DNA of 46,208 nt from Micractinium sp. NFX-FRZ (taxonomy: Eukaryota > Chlorophyta > Trebouxiophyceae > Chlorellales > Chlorellaceae): positions 1 through 46,208 of the forward strand of contig JAPTJF010000480.1 of NCBI GenBank assembly GCA_029339195.1. The letters are read 5' to 3'. Positions 11,236-23,200 of this stretch are shown one piece after another. Under the pieces are notes generated by a model, which worked only from the letters and a program-made list of their open reading frames with translations, made no database searches and was not told the DNA's origin. A program made the position numbers and the translations under genes. Each line of letters begins with the position of its first letter. Position 1 is the stretch's first letter.

Positions 11236-14200
11236 ATGGCGAGCGTTGATCTCAGAGCGGAGTCACCGGGCGGTTCCCCGTTTGCCCAGCGCCGGGCGCG
11301 AATGGATGGCCTGCCAAACCCTCAGTCTGTGGCTGCCCGCCTGTTTGGAGACTCGGAGGTGCATTCAACCGTGTTACGAGCGTTGCACCACCCGTATGTG
11401 CGCGCCTTGGCCTCTGGAGACCTGCCCAGGTGGGCGGCAGCTGCCGCTGCCGCTGCTGCTGCCGCCGCCAGAGGGGCCCCTGCCCAGCCCAGGGCCCTCT
11501 CGGCCTCGGGGGCACCCTCGCCCTCATGCTGCCTCTCGCAGTGGGCGGGAGACCGCCGCTGCGGCATGGCGCTTGCAGCAGGGGCCCGCCCGCACGGCTC
11601 GACAGTCCCGCCGCTGCCGCTCTCTGGTTGAGCTGGCTGCCCTTCTCTCAGCACATCCAAGGGGCGCTCCTGCATGCCCAGGACACACGCTCACCATCCC
11701 CAATGCAGGGAGGCCTTCCAGAGCTACATCGCAGAGGATGCGTTCTTCCTCCGCAGCTTTGGTGGGTGCTGTAGCTGCCGTGTTGCTGCAGCAGTGCAGG
11801 CGGGGGATATGGCGGCGTGGGCGCAAGCAGGAACCCAGGCGGCAGCTGCCGTTGGCCGGGGCCCTGCGGGGCGGGGCCTGGGGCCCTGCAATGTATCATT
11901 ACCATCGTATCGTCTCTGCTGTCCACCCTGCTGCAACCTGCCCGTCGTGCTCCTGCCCACCTTTTTCACATGCCCGCCCCCGCCTCCGCCACGGTGCAGC
12001 CGAGGGCTACACTGCCGCGATCCAGCAGTGCACGCCGCAGCAGGCGCACCTGGTGCCGGCGCTGAGGGAGCTGCTCAACGGGGTGCAGGAAGAACTGAAG
12101 CTGCACGACAGCTACGCAGCGGTGAGTTGCGACGCCAGTCGTAGTTGTTTGTGTGTGTGTGTGTGTGAAGAGGGAAGGTGGTGCACGAAGGAGGGAGGAG
12201 GGGGCGGGAGGTGAGCGCGGTGCAGTGGGTTTGACGCTGTGTAGCGGCAATGCAAGGCCGCCAATGCTGCACGACAGCTTTGCAGCGGTGAGTTCTGACG
12301 GTGTGCCAGTTTCATTTCAGTCCAATATTTTGCATGGAATGTTGGCCTGTCATGGGAGCGGTCCCACCTCCCTCGTGCCCGTCCAGCTCCCTGCCCGCTT
12401 CTTGACCCTCCCAGCCTAGCGTGCCTCACCCTCACCTCCCCCCTCTCCCCCCGATCTGCTCACCCATCGAGCAGGAGTGGGGCGTGGACCTGTCGCAGCA
12501 CCAGCAGCCCAACGCCGCCACGCGGGCATATGTGGACTGGGTGCACGCCATTGCCCACGACCCCCAGCAGGCAAGCGCCCGCCCTCCTGCTCTCTGGCTG
12601 TGCCGCCCGGGGCAGGAACAGAGGCGGTGCTCGGAGGGATTGGGCGTTCTGCGTGATGCCCAGCCTGAATCCATGCCTCCTGTGCTCGAGCTCGTGCCCA
12701 CGTCTGACCCAGGCTCACCGTGCCTCCCAAGTCGTAATGTGTTCGTCACTGCCACCCACCTGCCGCATGCGCCGCCGCTCACACACGCAACTTTTGGGGT
12801 TTTGGGGCACGTATTAACCTTTGGCACCACTGAACCCACCAGTACATGGCATGTACGCTCAGCGCCACGGTCCTGTGCCTGCAGCTGTCTGCACTTCTGA
12901 TTTGATTACCTTCCCGCGTACGTATACCGGTCTCCTGGCTGCTGTGCAGGTTGTGGCTGGCGTGCTGTTTGCATCTCTCAGCTGTCTCACTTCACTCACC
13001 ACTGCCTGCGTGTCCGCATTCCAATGGCAACGTGCAGGACGTGGCATGCGTGTTGAGCGCTATGATCCCCTGCCTGCGCCTCTACGCCTACCTGGCCTGC
13101 CAGCTGGCACGCGCGTTCCCCGATGCCGACCACGAGTACACGGGTGGGTGTTGCCGATTGATTTTGCATCATTTCGCATTCGGTGGGCTAGCCCAGTCAG
13201 TGCAGGTCGTGGTATAGCCTGGTCAGAAGGCCTGGTTAGCCCTACGTGGGCCTTTGAGGCTCACCACTCACTCACCCCTCCACCCCTCCACCCGCCATTG
13301 CATGGGTGGTTCAAGGCCCCACACTCACTCACCCCCCTGCATCCCTCCACCTGCCATTGCAGAGTGGGTGCGGTCTTACAGCAGCCCAGAGTACCTGCGC
13401 CTGCCCACGCGCGCCGAGGGGGTGCTGCAGGAGGCGGCGGCGGAAGACAAGTACGGTGAGGAAAGGGGGGGGGGGGCGAGGCGGGCAGGGAGGTGGGGGT
13501 TGCTGACGGAATGGCAGGGGTGTGGGTGCCGGGGGCTGCTGGTGACGGGCCGATTCAGGAGGGGTGATGGAGGAGACAGTAGGCCGCAGCTGAGGAGCGA
13601 GACTGTGAGGGCGGGTGACTGGGCGTGAGGGCCAGTTGGGTAGTTGGAGGTTACAGCAGGGGAGGGCGTAGTGGTGGGAGGCCAGAAGGCATCATAAGGG
13701 CAGGCAACATAGAGGCCAGGAAGCGGGGCGGATTCCACCGAGAGCCCCCTGGCACGGTCAGATGCCAGTCCAGCTCTCCCTGAGTCCATAGTTTGCCAGT
13801 GCCAGTGCCGGCCTGCACGGGGCCGCCAGCCTGTCAAGAGTGCTTGTGGCACTTCAATGGCGGCAGCACACAAGGCGGGGGCACTCCGCACCCCTGCTGT
13901 TCACCGCTGTTGATGGGCGAGGCGCGCTTGACAGGCTGGGAGGTGCGTGCCAGCTGGCACAGGAAAGCAGTACGGTTCACACTGATGAGTTATAGTAATG
14001 TGAACCTCTCTCTCGGCCTCTGCACCGCTGTGCTGATGCAGCAGGCGGGCTGTGACCCTGCTGGGAGCTGTTGCCAAGGCAGCACAGCCGGGCCTCAAGT
14101 AGCTGCTGGCATGTCGGGCAGATGCTGGGCAGGTTGCATGGCGCCCACGGGCACCCAGCAACTGGTTTGGTGTGATGCGGGAAAGATGAGACAAGCGGTG

Positions 14201-17200
14201 GACATAAGTTTCACTGTTCTGGGCAAGGTCTTACAAGGTCTTACATACATGCAGGGGCAGGCATGGTTGGTGCTGTACCGTGGCAGCGGCGGCAGTGGTG
14301 GTGTGATGCATAGCGGGGTCGAGAGCAGGGGAGCGGGGCGGGAGCGGGAAGCGGGAGAAGCAGAACGGCAGCAAGAAGTGAGCAGGCAATGAAGCAAAGA
14401 AACATGGAAGAGAACAGGCAGGGGGTGCGCCAGTGGCTGCTCGATGTCAGGCCATCTCATCCGGCGGTAGCCGGGCGCCAGCTTGGCACACAGCAGGGCC
14501 GCCAGCGGGGTGCCAGGTCAGCACTCGTCCTCTTGGAGCAGCAGGTTGGGGATGCCGCCGCTGACGGGGAACTTGCGGCCTGCGGGAGTGGGATGAGATG
14601 CACACGGGTCGCATGGCAGCAGCAGGGGCAGGGGTCAGCCCGTGGCACACAACAGTTGTCCGCTGTGCACCTATGCTGCGCCCACGCACAACCCCTGCCG
14701 CTCCGGAGGGCGCCAGCCAGCCAACCCCGCTGGCATCCCAGCTCGGGGCATTCTTTTGGGGATTACAAGGCGCCAGATCCGCCAGATCAGCCACACGTGC
14801 GCCCAGCCCGCTGCCAGCTTAGCAGCGCGCTAGCTTAGCAGCGCGCCAGCTCAGCCGTCTCCCTCTCTCACCCGTCTCTGGGCACACCAGCGCCCCCTCC
14901 TCCAGGTGCACCTCCAGCAGGGCGTGGTGGAACTTCTTCAGGAACGCCTCGTCCTCCAGCATCTCAGTGGTGGCCGCCTCGGGCAGGTCTGTCACGCCTG
15001 CAGGGTGGGGTGAGGAAACCAGGGAAGCAAATGACAAAGTTTCCAGATATAGTCTCGATCTCCAGCAGCTGCTTCTGGCACCTGTCGGTGAAAAGGTGGC
15101 CTTGCCTGAAGGTCCAGGCAGGCAGCAGGCGCAAGGCGGTAGTTGGCCGCAAGCAGGCGATGCCTTGCGTTGTGTGCGGCGGGCTGCTGGCAGGTGCGCC
15201 AGCAACATGGCAGGCTGCCCACCAGCTTAGCAGCCCAGGTTTGGCCACCAGGCACCGACCGCAGGCGGCTGCCACTGCACGCCCTTCCGGCTGTGAACCT
15301 GCCGCCCCTGGCCCTCCGTGCCCCAAATCAGCTGCTCAGCTGCTGGTCAGCGCACTCTGACTGCTTCTGCTGCTGCAGCGGCCCGCCCGCACAGCAACGC
15401 ACCCATGGCTTCTGCGCCGGCGCGGAGCGCCGGCCAGTCGATGCGCGGGAAGATGTGCCTCAGGAAGTCGGGCTCATAGTCCATCTCCCGGGTCTCCACC
15501 TTCTCCGCCTCGATGCCCATCGGGTAGCCGCGCTGCACGCCCTTGATGTGGCACTGCAGCATGTTGTGCGTCAGCAGCTTCATCCTCTGCGGGGTGGGGC
15601 AGGAGGGTCGAACAGTGAGCAGTTGGCGGAGGCGGCAGCAGCAGCGGCGGCAGTGGCACCGCCTGCGACTGGCCGCGGTCTGGCGCGCTGTTCCGGCGGT
15701 GACTGGCCCCGTATAACTTCAAGATGCTCAAGACTGGGGCAGTGCAATAAGCACTCTTGCCGTTCTGCATGTCGCTGTGCGCTGCTGGCTCACATGCGGC
15801 TAGCTAGACCTTCTGGGGCCACTGCCAAGTTGAACAACGATGCAGAGAACCGGGCCGCGAGTTGAGCAGGCGCTCCAAAAGCAGCTCGGAGCTGTAAGAC
15901 TGAGCGGGGGCTGCCGTGAAGCACTCAATGCAGCAGGTGATAAGGCAGGAGTCCGATGCGCGCCTCGGCGGAACGCATGCATGCCCGTCCAGGCCGGCAT
16001 GGCGGTCCGAGCACTACGCCTCGCTGGAAGGGCCGGTACAGCCTACTTGTTCTATTTTCGGTAGACATCAACCCCTTATAGAGGCGCAGCGCGCCGGCGT
16101 GAAGCCAGTGCGCCCGCCCGCCTGCCCAGGCCCGGGCACAGTCAATGCTGCTGCTGCGCGCCGCTGCCATGGCGACAGCGCGCACTGTGGCCAGGCCTCA
16201 CAGTGCCTCTGCCACCACCCTGGCGCGCCCTGGGGCCTCTCATAGAGCCCAGCTGACGATCAGCAGGGCCTGGGGGCCGCGGCAGGGGGCACTGGGTGGC
16301 CGGTTGGGCGGGGCGGGTCGCGGGCAGCGGCCAGGTGACTGCCGGCGCGGCGGCCTAGTGTGCCCAAAATTGCTTACCCTGCCTGTCCAAGTTGCCGAAT
16401 GATATAGCACACATGGCACTAGCGGTCATTCACTGCTCGGCCCTGCTCGCCGGCCTCCTCTCGCCTCTAAACCCACCGCGCCCCCCTGCCCTGCCCTGCC
16501 CTGCCCCGCCCTGCAGACACGCTTGTGCAGCACTACCGGCGGGCGATGCAGCTGGAGGTGGACTTTTTCAGGTGGGAGGAAATGCATCTGTTCATTGTGA
16601 CACGAAGAAAATGAAAGGAGAGGGAGGAAGGGGGGAGGAGGGTGGTGGTGGTGTGAGGTGCCTGTTGCAGCAACATGCGTGTGCGTGCGGCACAGCGCCC
16701 TTTGCCCTCGTTGTCATGCACCCCCTCACCCCCTTCTTCCAACTGCAGCGCGCAGCCCTACCAGGCGCCCCCCCGCGGCATCAGCCTGCTGGTGGTGGAC
16801 TTTGACGACACCTGCACCGCCTCGGACAGCATCGGGCTGATTATGCAGACAGCAATCGAGGCAACGGTGGCCAAGGTGATCACGGGCGTGGTTAGTGGCT
16901 TTTTTACAGCATCCTTTGAATCATCTCCCCCCCCGCCCCACTGCCCACCCTCCCCTACCGCCGCTCACCACCACCTCCCCTCCGCATCTCCCCTTCCGCG
17001 CAGGCCGACGGCAGCACGGCGCAGCAGGCGCTGCGCGCCGAGCTGCAGGGGCAGCTGCAGTGGCTGGTGCAGAACTACGGCAGCCGGCGGGCGTCGCTGC
17101 TGGAGGAGATCCTGCCAGAGGTGGGTGTTGGGCAGGCGTGAAGCAAGAACTTGATAAACTGTCCAAGGGCAGTGTGGTGGTGCTGTGCGGTGTGATGGGG

Positions 17201-20200
17201 CATCAGGCCTCGGGCTGCTGGAGGAGATCCTGCCGTGGGTGAGCAGCTGAATGTGATCACCGCTCTTTAAAGCCAACTGTGGCCAACCTGAGCGCTGAAC
17301 CCCCACCACCCCGCCCCCCGCAGCCGGAGGAGGAGCCTGCCGACTTTGACTTTGCCTGGCTGGGCGACTTCATTGACCGGCTTTCGGAGTTTGACCGGGA
17401 GATGAACGGGGTGGTGGTGGAGTCGGGTGAGGCCCCGCTGCCCCTCTCGCATGCACCCCTGGCGTTGCATTGTGCATTGTACACAGGACAGCAGCAGCAG
17501 CAGCATTCTGTCACGTGTGGAAACGTGTCCAGGGCGCCATTAAAAAGCATGCCGGCCGCATCCCACCATCCACCCCATCACTCGGACGTTAGCCTTGAGC
17601 ATGCCAACACACAGTATTGCATGCTGCCCCGCTGCGCAGGCATCCTGGGAGGCATCAAGAAGGGGATGCTGGCACGTGCCGGCGCCTCCATCGGCATGCA
17701 GTCCGGCTGCCTCGACCTGCTGCGCCAGGCCACCGAGGCGGGCGTTCCCACGTGAGGCGGGCAGTGCTGCTGCAGCGGGGCTGGCTGCCGCTGCCGCTGC
17801 CGCTGTTGCTGCCGGTGCTGTTCAGTGAAGTTGTTGGGCTGTCTCGGCCTGCTGTGATGCGCGCAGCTCAACCTGTTGTAACATGACCTCTCCTCCCTCT
17901 GTGCAGCTACGTGGTGTCGGTCAACTGGTCTGCTGAGATGGTCAAGGCGGCGCTGAGCCAGGAGGGCCTGTCAGTGGTGCTGGCAGGTGGGTGGGCTCCG
18001 GTTCCACACTACTGATTGCTACCGCTAGTTTGGGGTGGGAGCTGTGTCAATGGAGGGGCCAGCACGGGCTTGGTGCTGGCTGGCAGGATGTGTGGTCCCG
18101 GGGGGTGGGGGGAGGAGAGGGGCGGCACAGAGAGGTGGGGCTGGCTGGGGCTGCGCAGGTGGGCAGGGAAGGCATCACTTGAGGAGGGGTTGTCAGGTGT
18201 GCTGGCCGGCGGGTCCGTTTTGGGGCGGGGCCCACTCCTCGTGCACATGCCCTGTGCCGCTGGCGCCCAGAAGTGTCCCTGATGCTTGTCGCCCGGTCTT
18301 CGCCGGCCCCCTGCATCCCACAGCTCTTGCGCGCCTGCTGGCCTGGCCCCCACTCCTCCCCACCCTGTTTGTCACCACCCGCCCCGCGCCCGGGCCCCTT
18401 GCCCTTTTATTCCCCACACCCCGCCCCATTCCACCGGGCCCGTGCTGCAGAGGGTGAGGGGCAGAGCGCGGTGGCGGCGCCCCCCGGCTCTGTGGTGGTC
18501 TACGCCAACGAGCTGGAGTACTTTGGGGACACCTCCACTGGGAACATCAAGCGGTGAGTGCACTGTTCAATGGATGGGTTATGTGTCGACTACTACCCGA
18601 CTACCGACTGGTTGATGGCGGTTGGGGGTGTGGGTCTTAGGCAAGCCAGGTGGAGTAGTTTGCCAGACACCACAACCGGCAGCAGCAAGAGTGGTGGTGC
18701 AGGCTGGAAGAGGTTGGGTCGAGGGTGTGGCACACACAGGGACTGTAGATGGTTGGCCCCACACCCGGTTCCCAAGCACATGCTGCTTACTGCCCCAGTT
18801 CCCCGCTTCATCCGCCCAGCCCACCTTGCGGGCAATGTTGATGCAATTCACGATGGCCTTCTCCCCAGAAGCTCACCACCCGCCCACCCACCCACCCTGC
18901 CCCTGCCCTCCGCCCTCTGTTCCCCTGCCAGGCGGTGCGAGTGTGCGGGGGACAAGGGGCGCCTGCTGGACGACCTGCTGCTGGACCTGGCGGCTGCCGG
19001 GGAGGGAGGGGAGGGCGTCAGCGGTGAGTGGTGTAGTGCAGAGCTGAGTGGTGTGTTGTGAGCTGTGGTGTGGCAGAGGCACTGTGGTGTGGTGTGGCAC
19101 ACGCTATTGAGCAACGGGAGCGGGAAGGTTTGGAGGTGAGCAGGCCAGGGGAGGCTACCGGGCCTGGCGCGCAGCTGACAAGGCCGGCCAGGGCGCCAGC
19201 GGTGGGGCGGGGGGCGGTGAGGGGAGGGCGGTGTGCGCTAGGGTAGCTGCTGGGTGATCCAATGCTGCATGTGGCATGCTTCCTGGGAGCGAGGCCCGGG
19301 CGGCAGCGGTGAGATTGATTCATTAATCGCGTGTGGCGGGCTTGCGGGAGATGGTGGCTGCGTTCAAACCAGACCAGCAGGCAGGCCCGCCCCAGAAGAG
19401 CATGCAGGCACGTCCCTGCACCAATTGCCCTCCCCTTCCCCCCTGGTCCTTTCTTTCTTCCAGTCTACATTGGCGACTCGGTGACCGACCTGCCGCCCCT
19501 CATCTCTGCTGACGCCGGCATCGTGGTGGGAGGCAACGACATGGTGCGGCAGGTGGCGGCGGTGGCAGGTGAGGGGGAGCGGGAAACAACATTGCTTGTG
19601 GGCAGTGTTATGAAGGGCACTGTTGTTGTGCGTCAATGACCTGGTGCGCCTAGCGGCGGCCGGCGAGGAGGAGGAGAGGGAAACAGCTGTCATAGGCAGG
19701 GCAGGGCAGGGCAGGGCAGGGGGGAGTGCACACCCACTGCGCCTTGGCTTTTTGGATTGGCGCCCCCCCACCACCCGACCCGCTCCGCCTCCCCACCCGC
19801 CTTTCCATTGTTCCAGGCATTGAGATGAAGCCCCTGCTGTCGGCCCCGCTGGACCTCAGCCAGCGGGAGAGCCACGCGGACGAGGCGCCCGTTCTGTGGG
19901 AGGCGGGATCATGTGAGTGTGGCAGGCTGTGCTTGGGATGCTGCGGATGGGTGTGGGTGGTGTGGAATGGGTGGCGTGTGTTTGTGGGCGGGAGGGGTGG
20001 GGGACGTATGGGGTGGGAGGGAGGAATGAATGAACTGCCTGTAAGGGGCGCACATCCCCCAGCTTTCCCCGCTCCACTGCCGTGGTTCCTCAGAACAACC
20101 TCGTCATCTTGATCCATCACTGCTGCTCCCTCTGCAGGGGCTGAGATCTCCGCCTTCCTCTTCAACCCCCAGTTCCGCCCCTCCCTGCGCCGCGACACAA

Positions 20201-23200
20201 GCTTCAAGGAGGCTACGGCGTCGGCTGCGGTGGCGAGCGGCGAGGTGGGCCGACCAGCCTGCCTGCCTGCCTGCTGGCGGGCCTGCCTCACCTGCTTGCA
20301 CATCTGATCTCCAGCGCGCCTCTTGCCGTGGAGGGGCTGAGGGGACAGCTCCAGTGTGGCATGGCTTGCCCAGCTGTTTGCTCACTGCCACCCTTGGCTC
20401 TCTGCCCACCGCCCCGTTCCTCCCTCTCCCCCACTCACTGCGTTCCAACCCCCGCAGGTGCCGCGCGTGCTGATTGTGGCGGGCAGCGACAGCGGCGGGG
20501 GCGCGGGCATCCAGGCGGACATCAAAGCGTGCATGGCATGCGGCGCCTACAGCACCACCGCTCTGACAGCCATCACAGCGCAGGTGCAGCCCTGCCTCTC
20601 TGTCCTGTTTTTCGTCTGGGAGTTTGTGTGGTGGAAAGCCGGTGTCCACAGCGCCCCTGCTATTGCAATGGCGCTCACCGCACATATTACAGTGCTGGGT
20701 TGCAGCGGATGCTGTCGCGGCAGGGGGACGATATGGCGACAAGTGTGCATCAATCGTGCTGCTCAGCGTGCGTGTCACGACGTTCAGCTGCTCCCTTGTA
20801 AGCGCTGCCAGCTCAACTAGGCAGCCCCGCTGCCCCCTCACCTGCACCTCGTTACACCCCTCGTCCTCACTCCTTCTCACTAACACCTCTCTCTCTCTCT
20901 GTCAACTATCCGCCCCTCACCCTCTCTCTGCCACTCCCCACCACTCTCGCCATTCCCCCATGCCCGCAGAACACCAACGGCGTCTCCTCCGTGCACGTGG
21001 CCCCCACAGACATCATCCGCCAGCAGATTGCGGCGGTACTGTCCGACATAGGCGCCAACGTGGTGAAGACCGGGATGCTGCCCACGCCAGAGGTGACCTG
21101 CTTTCACTTTCAATGCGCTGGCATTAGCACGTGCTGGCAGTGCTTTACTGGTTAGGGCACACTGGTTGGGCACTGGGGCCGACGTGGTCGAGGCACGCGT
21201 CCTGCTTGCGCCAGAGGCAACCAGCCTGCATTGCTTCCGAGTTGAGGCAGGGGTGCCTGGCACGCAGGGCCAAGCAGGGAGTGCGGGACGGCGGGGGTGG
21301 GGAACGAGCACGCACATGCGCAGCATGGCGTGCCTCCCCGAATTTCCCCACCCAATTCCGCCTGCCCGCCTGCCCCCGTATGCCCCCTGCCCCTGCACCA
21401 GTTATCTCTGGGTGCTGTGGCTGATGAGCTGCAGGCCCGGGGGCGTGTGCCGCCTGTCTTAGCTTTCCCTCATGACCCCCAATGTCACCTCCCCACCCCA
21501 CCTCACGCCTCCACCCTCATCTGGCCCTTCAGGTGGTGGAGGCCGTGGCTGACGAGCTGCAGGCCCAGGGGCTGGTGAGGCTGGTGGTCGACCCGGTGCT
21601 GGTGTCCACCAGCGGGGATGCGCTGGCAACCGCAGGTGCGCACTGAACGAGTGGCTAGGGGGAAGAGGTGGCAGACGAGGGGCGTTTGGGGCCACAGGGT
21701 GTGGGGGCTGGAGGACCGTGCATGTAGCACCCCGTGCCTGCTTGGTTGACCCGCTAGTTGGTTGCCTGCTCAGTAGTTGGTGCCGCGGCGGCCAGTGCGG
21801 GCTTGGCTGGACAGGAGCTTGGCTTGGCAGGGCAAGGTGGCCATCTTAGATCCACCTGCCCGCCACATGCATACCCTCATAGGGTTCTACCCACATGTCC
21901 CGTCCTGACCCCACCCACCCGCTCTCCCTCCCCCGCTGCAGGGGTGGCCGACGCCATCAAGGCACACCTGCTGCCGCTGGCCACCGTTGTGACGCCCAAC
22001 ATACCAGAGGCATCCAAGCTGCTGGGTGGGTGGGTGGGGTGGGGTGAGCATGAAGGCTGGGGAGTGGTGCTGCTGTGTGCAGTGCTCCCAATGTTCTAGA
22101 GCGGGAAGGAAGGCCTCCGGCCTCCGTCTTGCACCGACAGGGGCCGGGGCGGGCCAGGCAGGAAGCACCCGCCAGCCGTGACCCTCGCGTGCCACTGCCC
22201 TTGCTGCCTCGCGCTGCCTCGGCCTTCTCCCCTTGCCTGTGCCGCCTCTTGAACCGCCATCCTCCCGCAGTTAAGCTCTGTTGTCTGCATCGAGGGCACC
22301 CCTCACCCCTCTCTCACACTTGTCCCCAGGCACCTCGTTTGTGATCCCCCCTGCCCCTCCTTTCACCGAACCCTCCCCCCCACCCGTAACCCATGCAGAC
22401 GGGCGCCCCATCACGAGCATCCAGGGCATGCGGGCCGCCGCCGAGGAGCTGCACCGCTACGGGGCGCAGGTGGGCAGGTGGCCGCTCGTGCAACTTGTAG
22501 TTTTGTGCTCCAGCACATTTGTGTTTTGAAATCATGGGGGCGCGGGAGTTATAATGCATATGAGCTTCGAGCTGCCGCAGTTGGTGCTGACCAAGGGCGC
22601 GCCACGTGGCAGCTGCTGAGCTGGCTGATCCCACACACCCCTGTGCCCCACCTGCCCTCCCTCACCTGCCTGCCATGCACCCCTCTGTGCCCCCACCCGC
22701 CCTCCCTCGCCTGCGCCATGCACCCCTATGTGCCCCACCCGCCCTCCCTCACCTGGCTGCATGCCCCTCACCTCCCCCCCTGGCCGCGCAGTGGGTGCTC
22801 ATCAAGGGCGGCCACCTGGCGGCTGCTGAGCTGGCGGACCCCACCCACCCCGAGGACCTGCTGGGAGAGGACGGCAGCGGGCGGCCGCCGCGGCCGGGCT
22901 TTGTCACGGATGTGCTGTTTGATGGGAAGAACATGCTGGAGCTGACGGAGCCGTACATCAGGTGGGGGGAGGGAGGGGGAGGGGGCATAGGTTCAGTGGG
23001 GAGGTTTTCGTTTATTCGTGTTAGGAGGTAACTTTTGGGAAGAACATGTTGGAGCTGATGGAGCCGTACATCAGGTGGGGGGAGGGAGGGGGAGGGTGCG
23101 CTGGCTGGTTTGTTGGGTACATGTGCATGGGCAGCGTATGGAATATCGTTGTAAGGAGCCGCCTTGGGGTCACCACACGGCCCCCGCACGCCGTTTTACC

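Larger units (their letters stand above)
13456..16516 (+). other. 3.06-kb intron of the thiamine fusion gene
   Basis: The donor GTGAGG follows ...EDKY and the acceptor CTGCAG precedes DTLVQHYRR, phase 1 on both sides. It is about ten times longer than the neighbouring introns because it contains TRM112 on the minus strand. The parts 13456-14230 and 15584-16516 show no further exon I can support; the latter should hold the TRM112 promoter. Confidence 0.75.
11236..16571 (+). other. TenA domain exons (1-7)
   Basis: Exons 11236-11429, 11709-11761, 12000-12121, 12475-12570, 13038-13143, 13363-13455 and 16517-16571. The open-looking stretch after 11761 is intron: the phase-1 donor at 11762 joins 12000 to give [13 protein letters not shown], as the family expects. 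The intron from 12571 starts GCAAGC. The intron from 13456 to 16516 is 3,061 bp and contains the TRM112 gene on the other strand. Confidence 0.85.

Noticed and set aside
11762..11999. Open reading through the end of TenA exon 2
   Set aside because: The frame stays open, but the peptide does not fit TenA. Splicing at the phase-1 donor 11762 to 12000 restores the family sequence, so this is intron.
10925..12214. A 429-codon open frame across the thiM/fusion start
   Set aside because: Wrong frame for both genes, crosses real introns and shows no domain. GC-rich DNA here leaves many long chance frames.
20138..20160. GGGCTGAGATCTC resembling part of a TPP riboswitch
   Set aside because: It is coding sequence (W-A-E-I-S of the HAD domain), and the rest of the riboswitch core is absent. 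No riboswitch was found in either thiamine gene.
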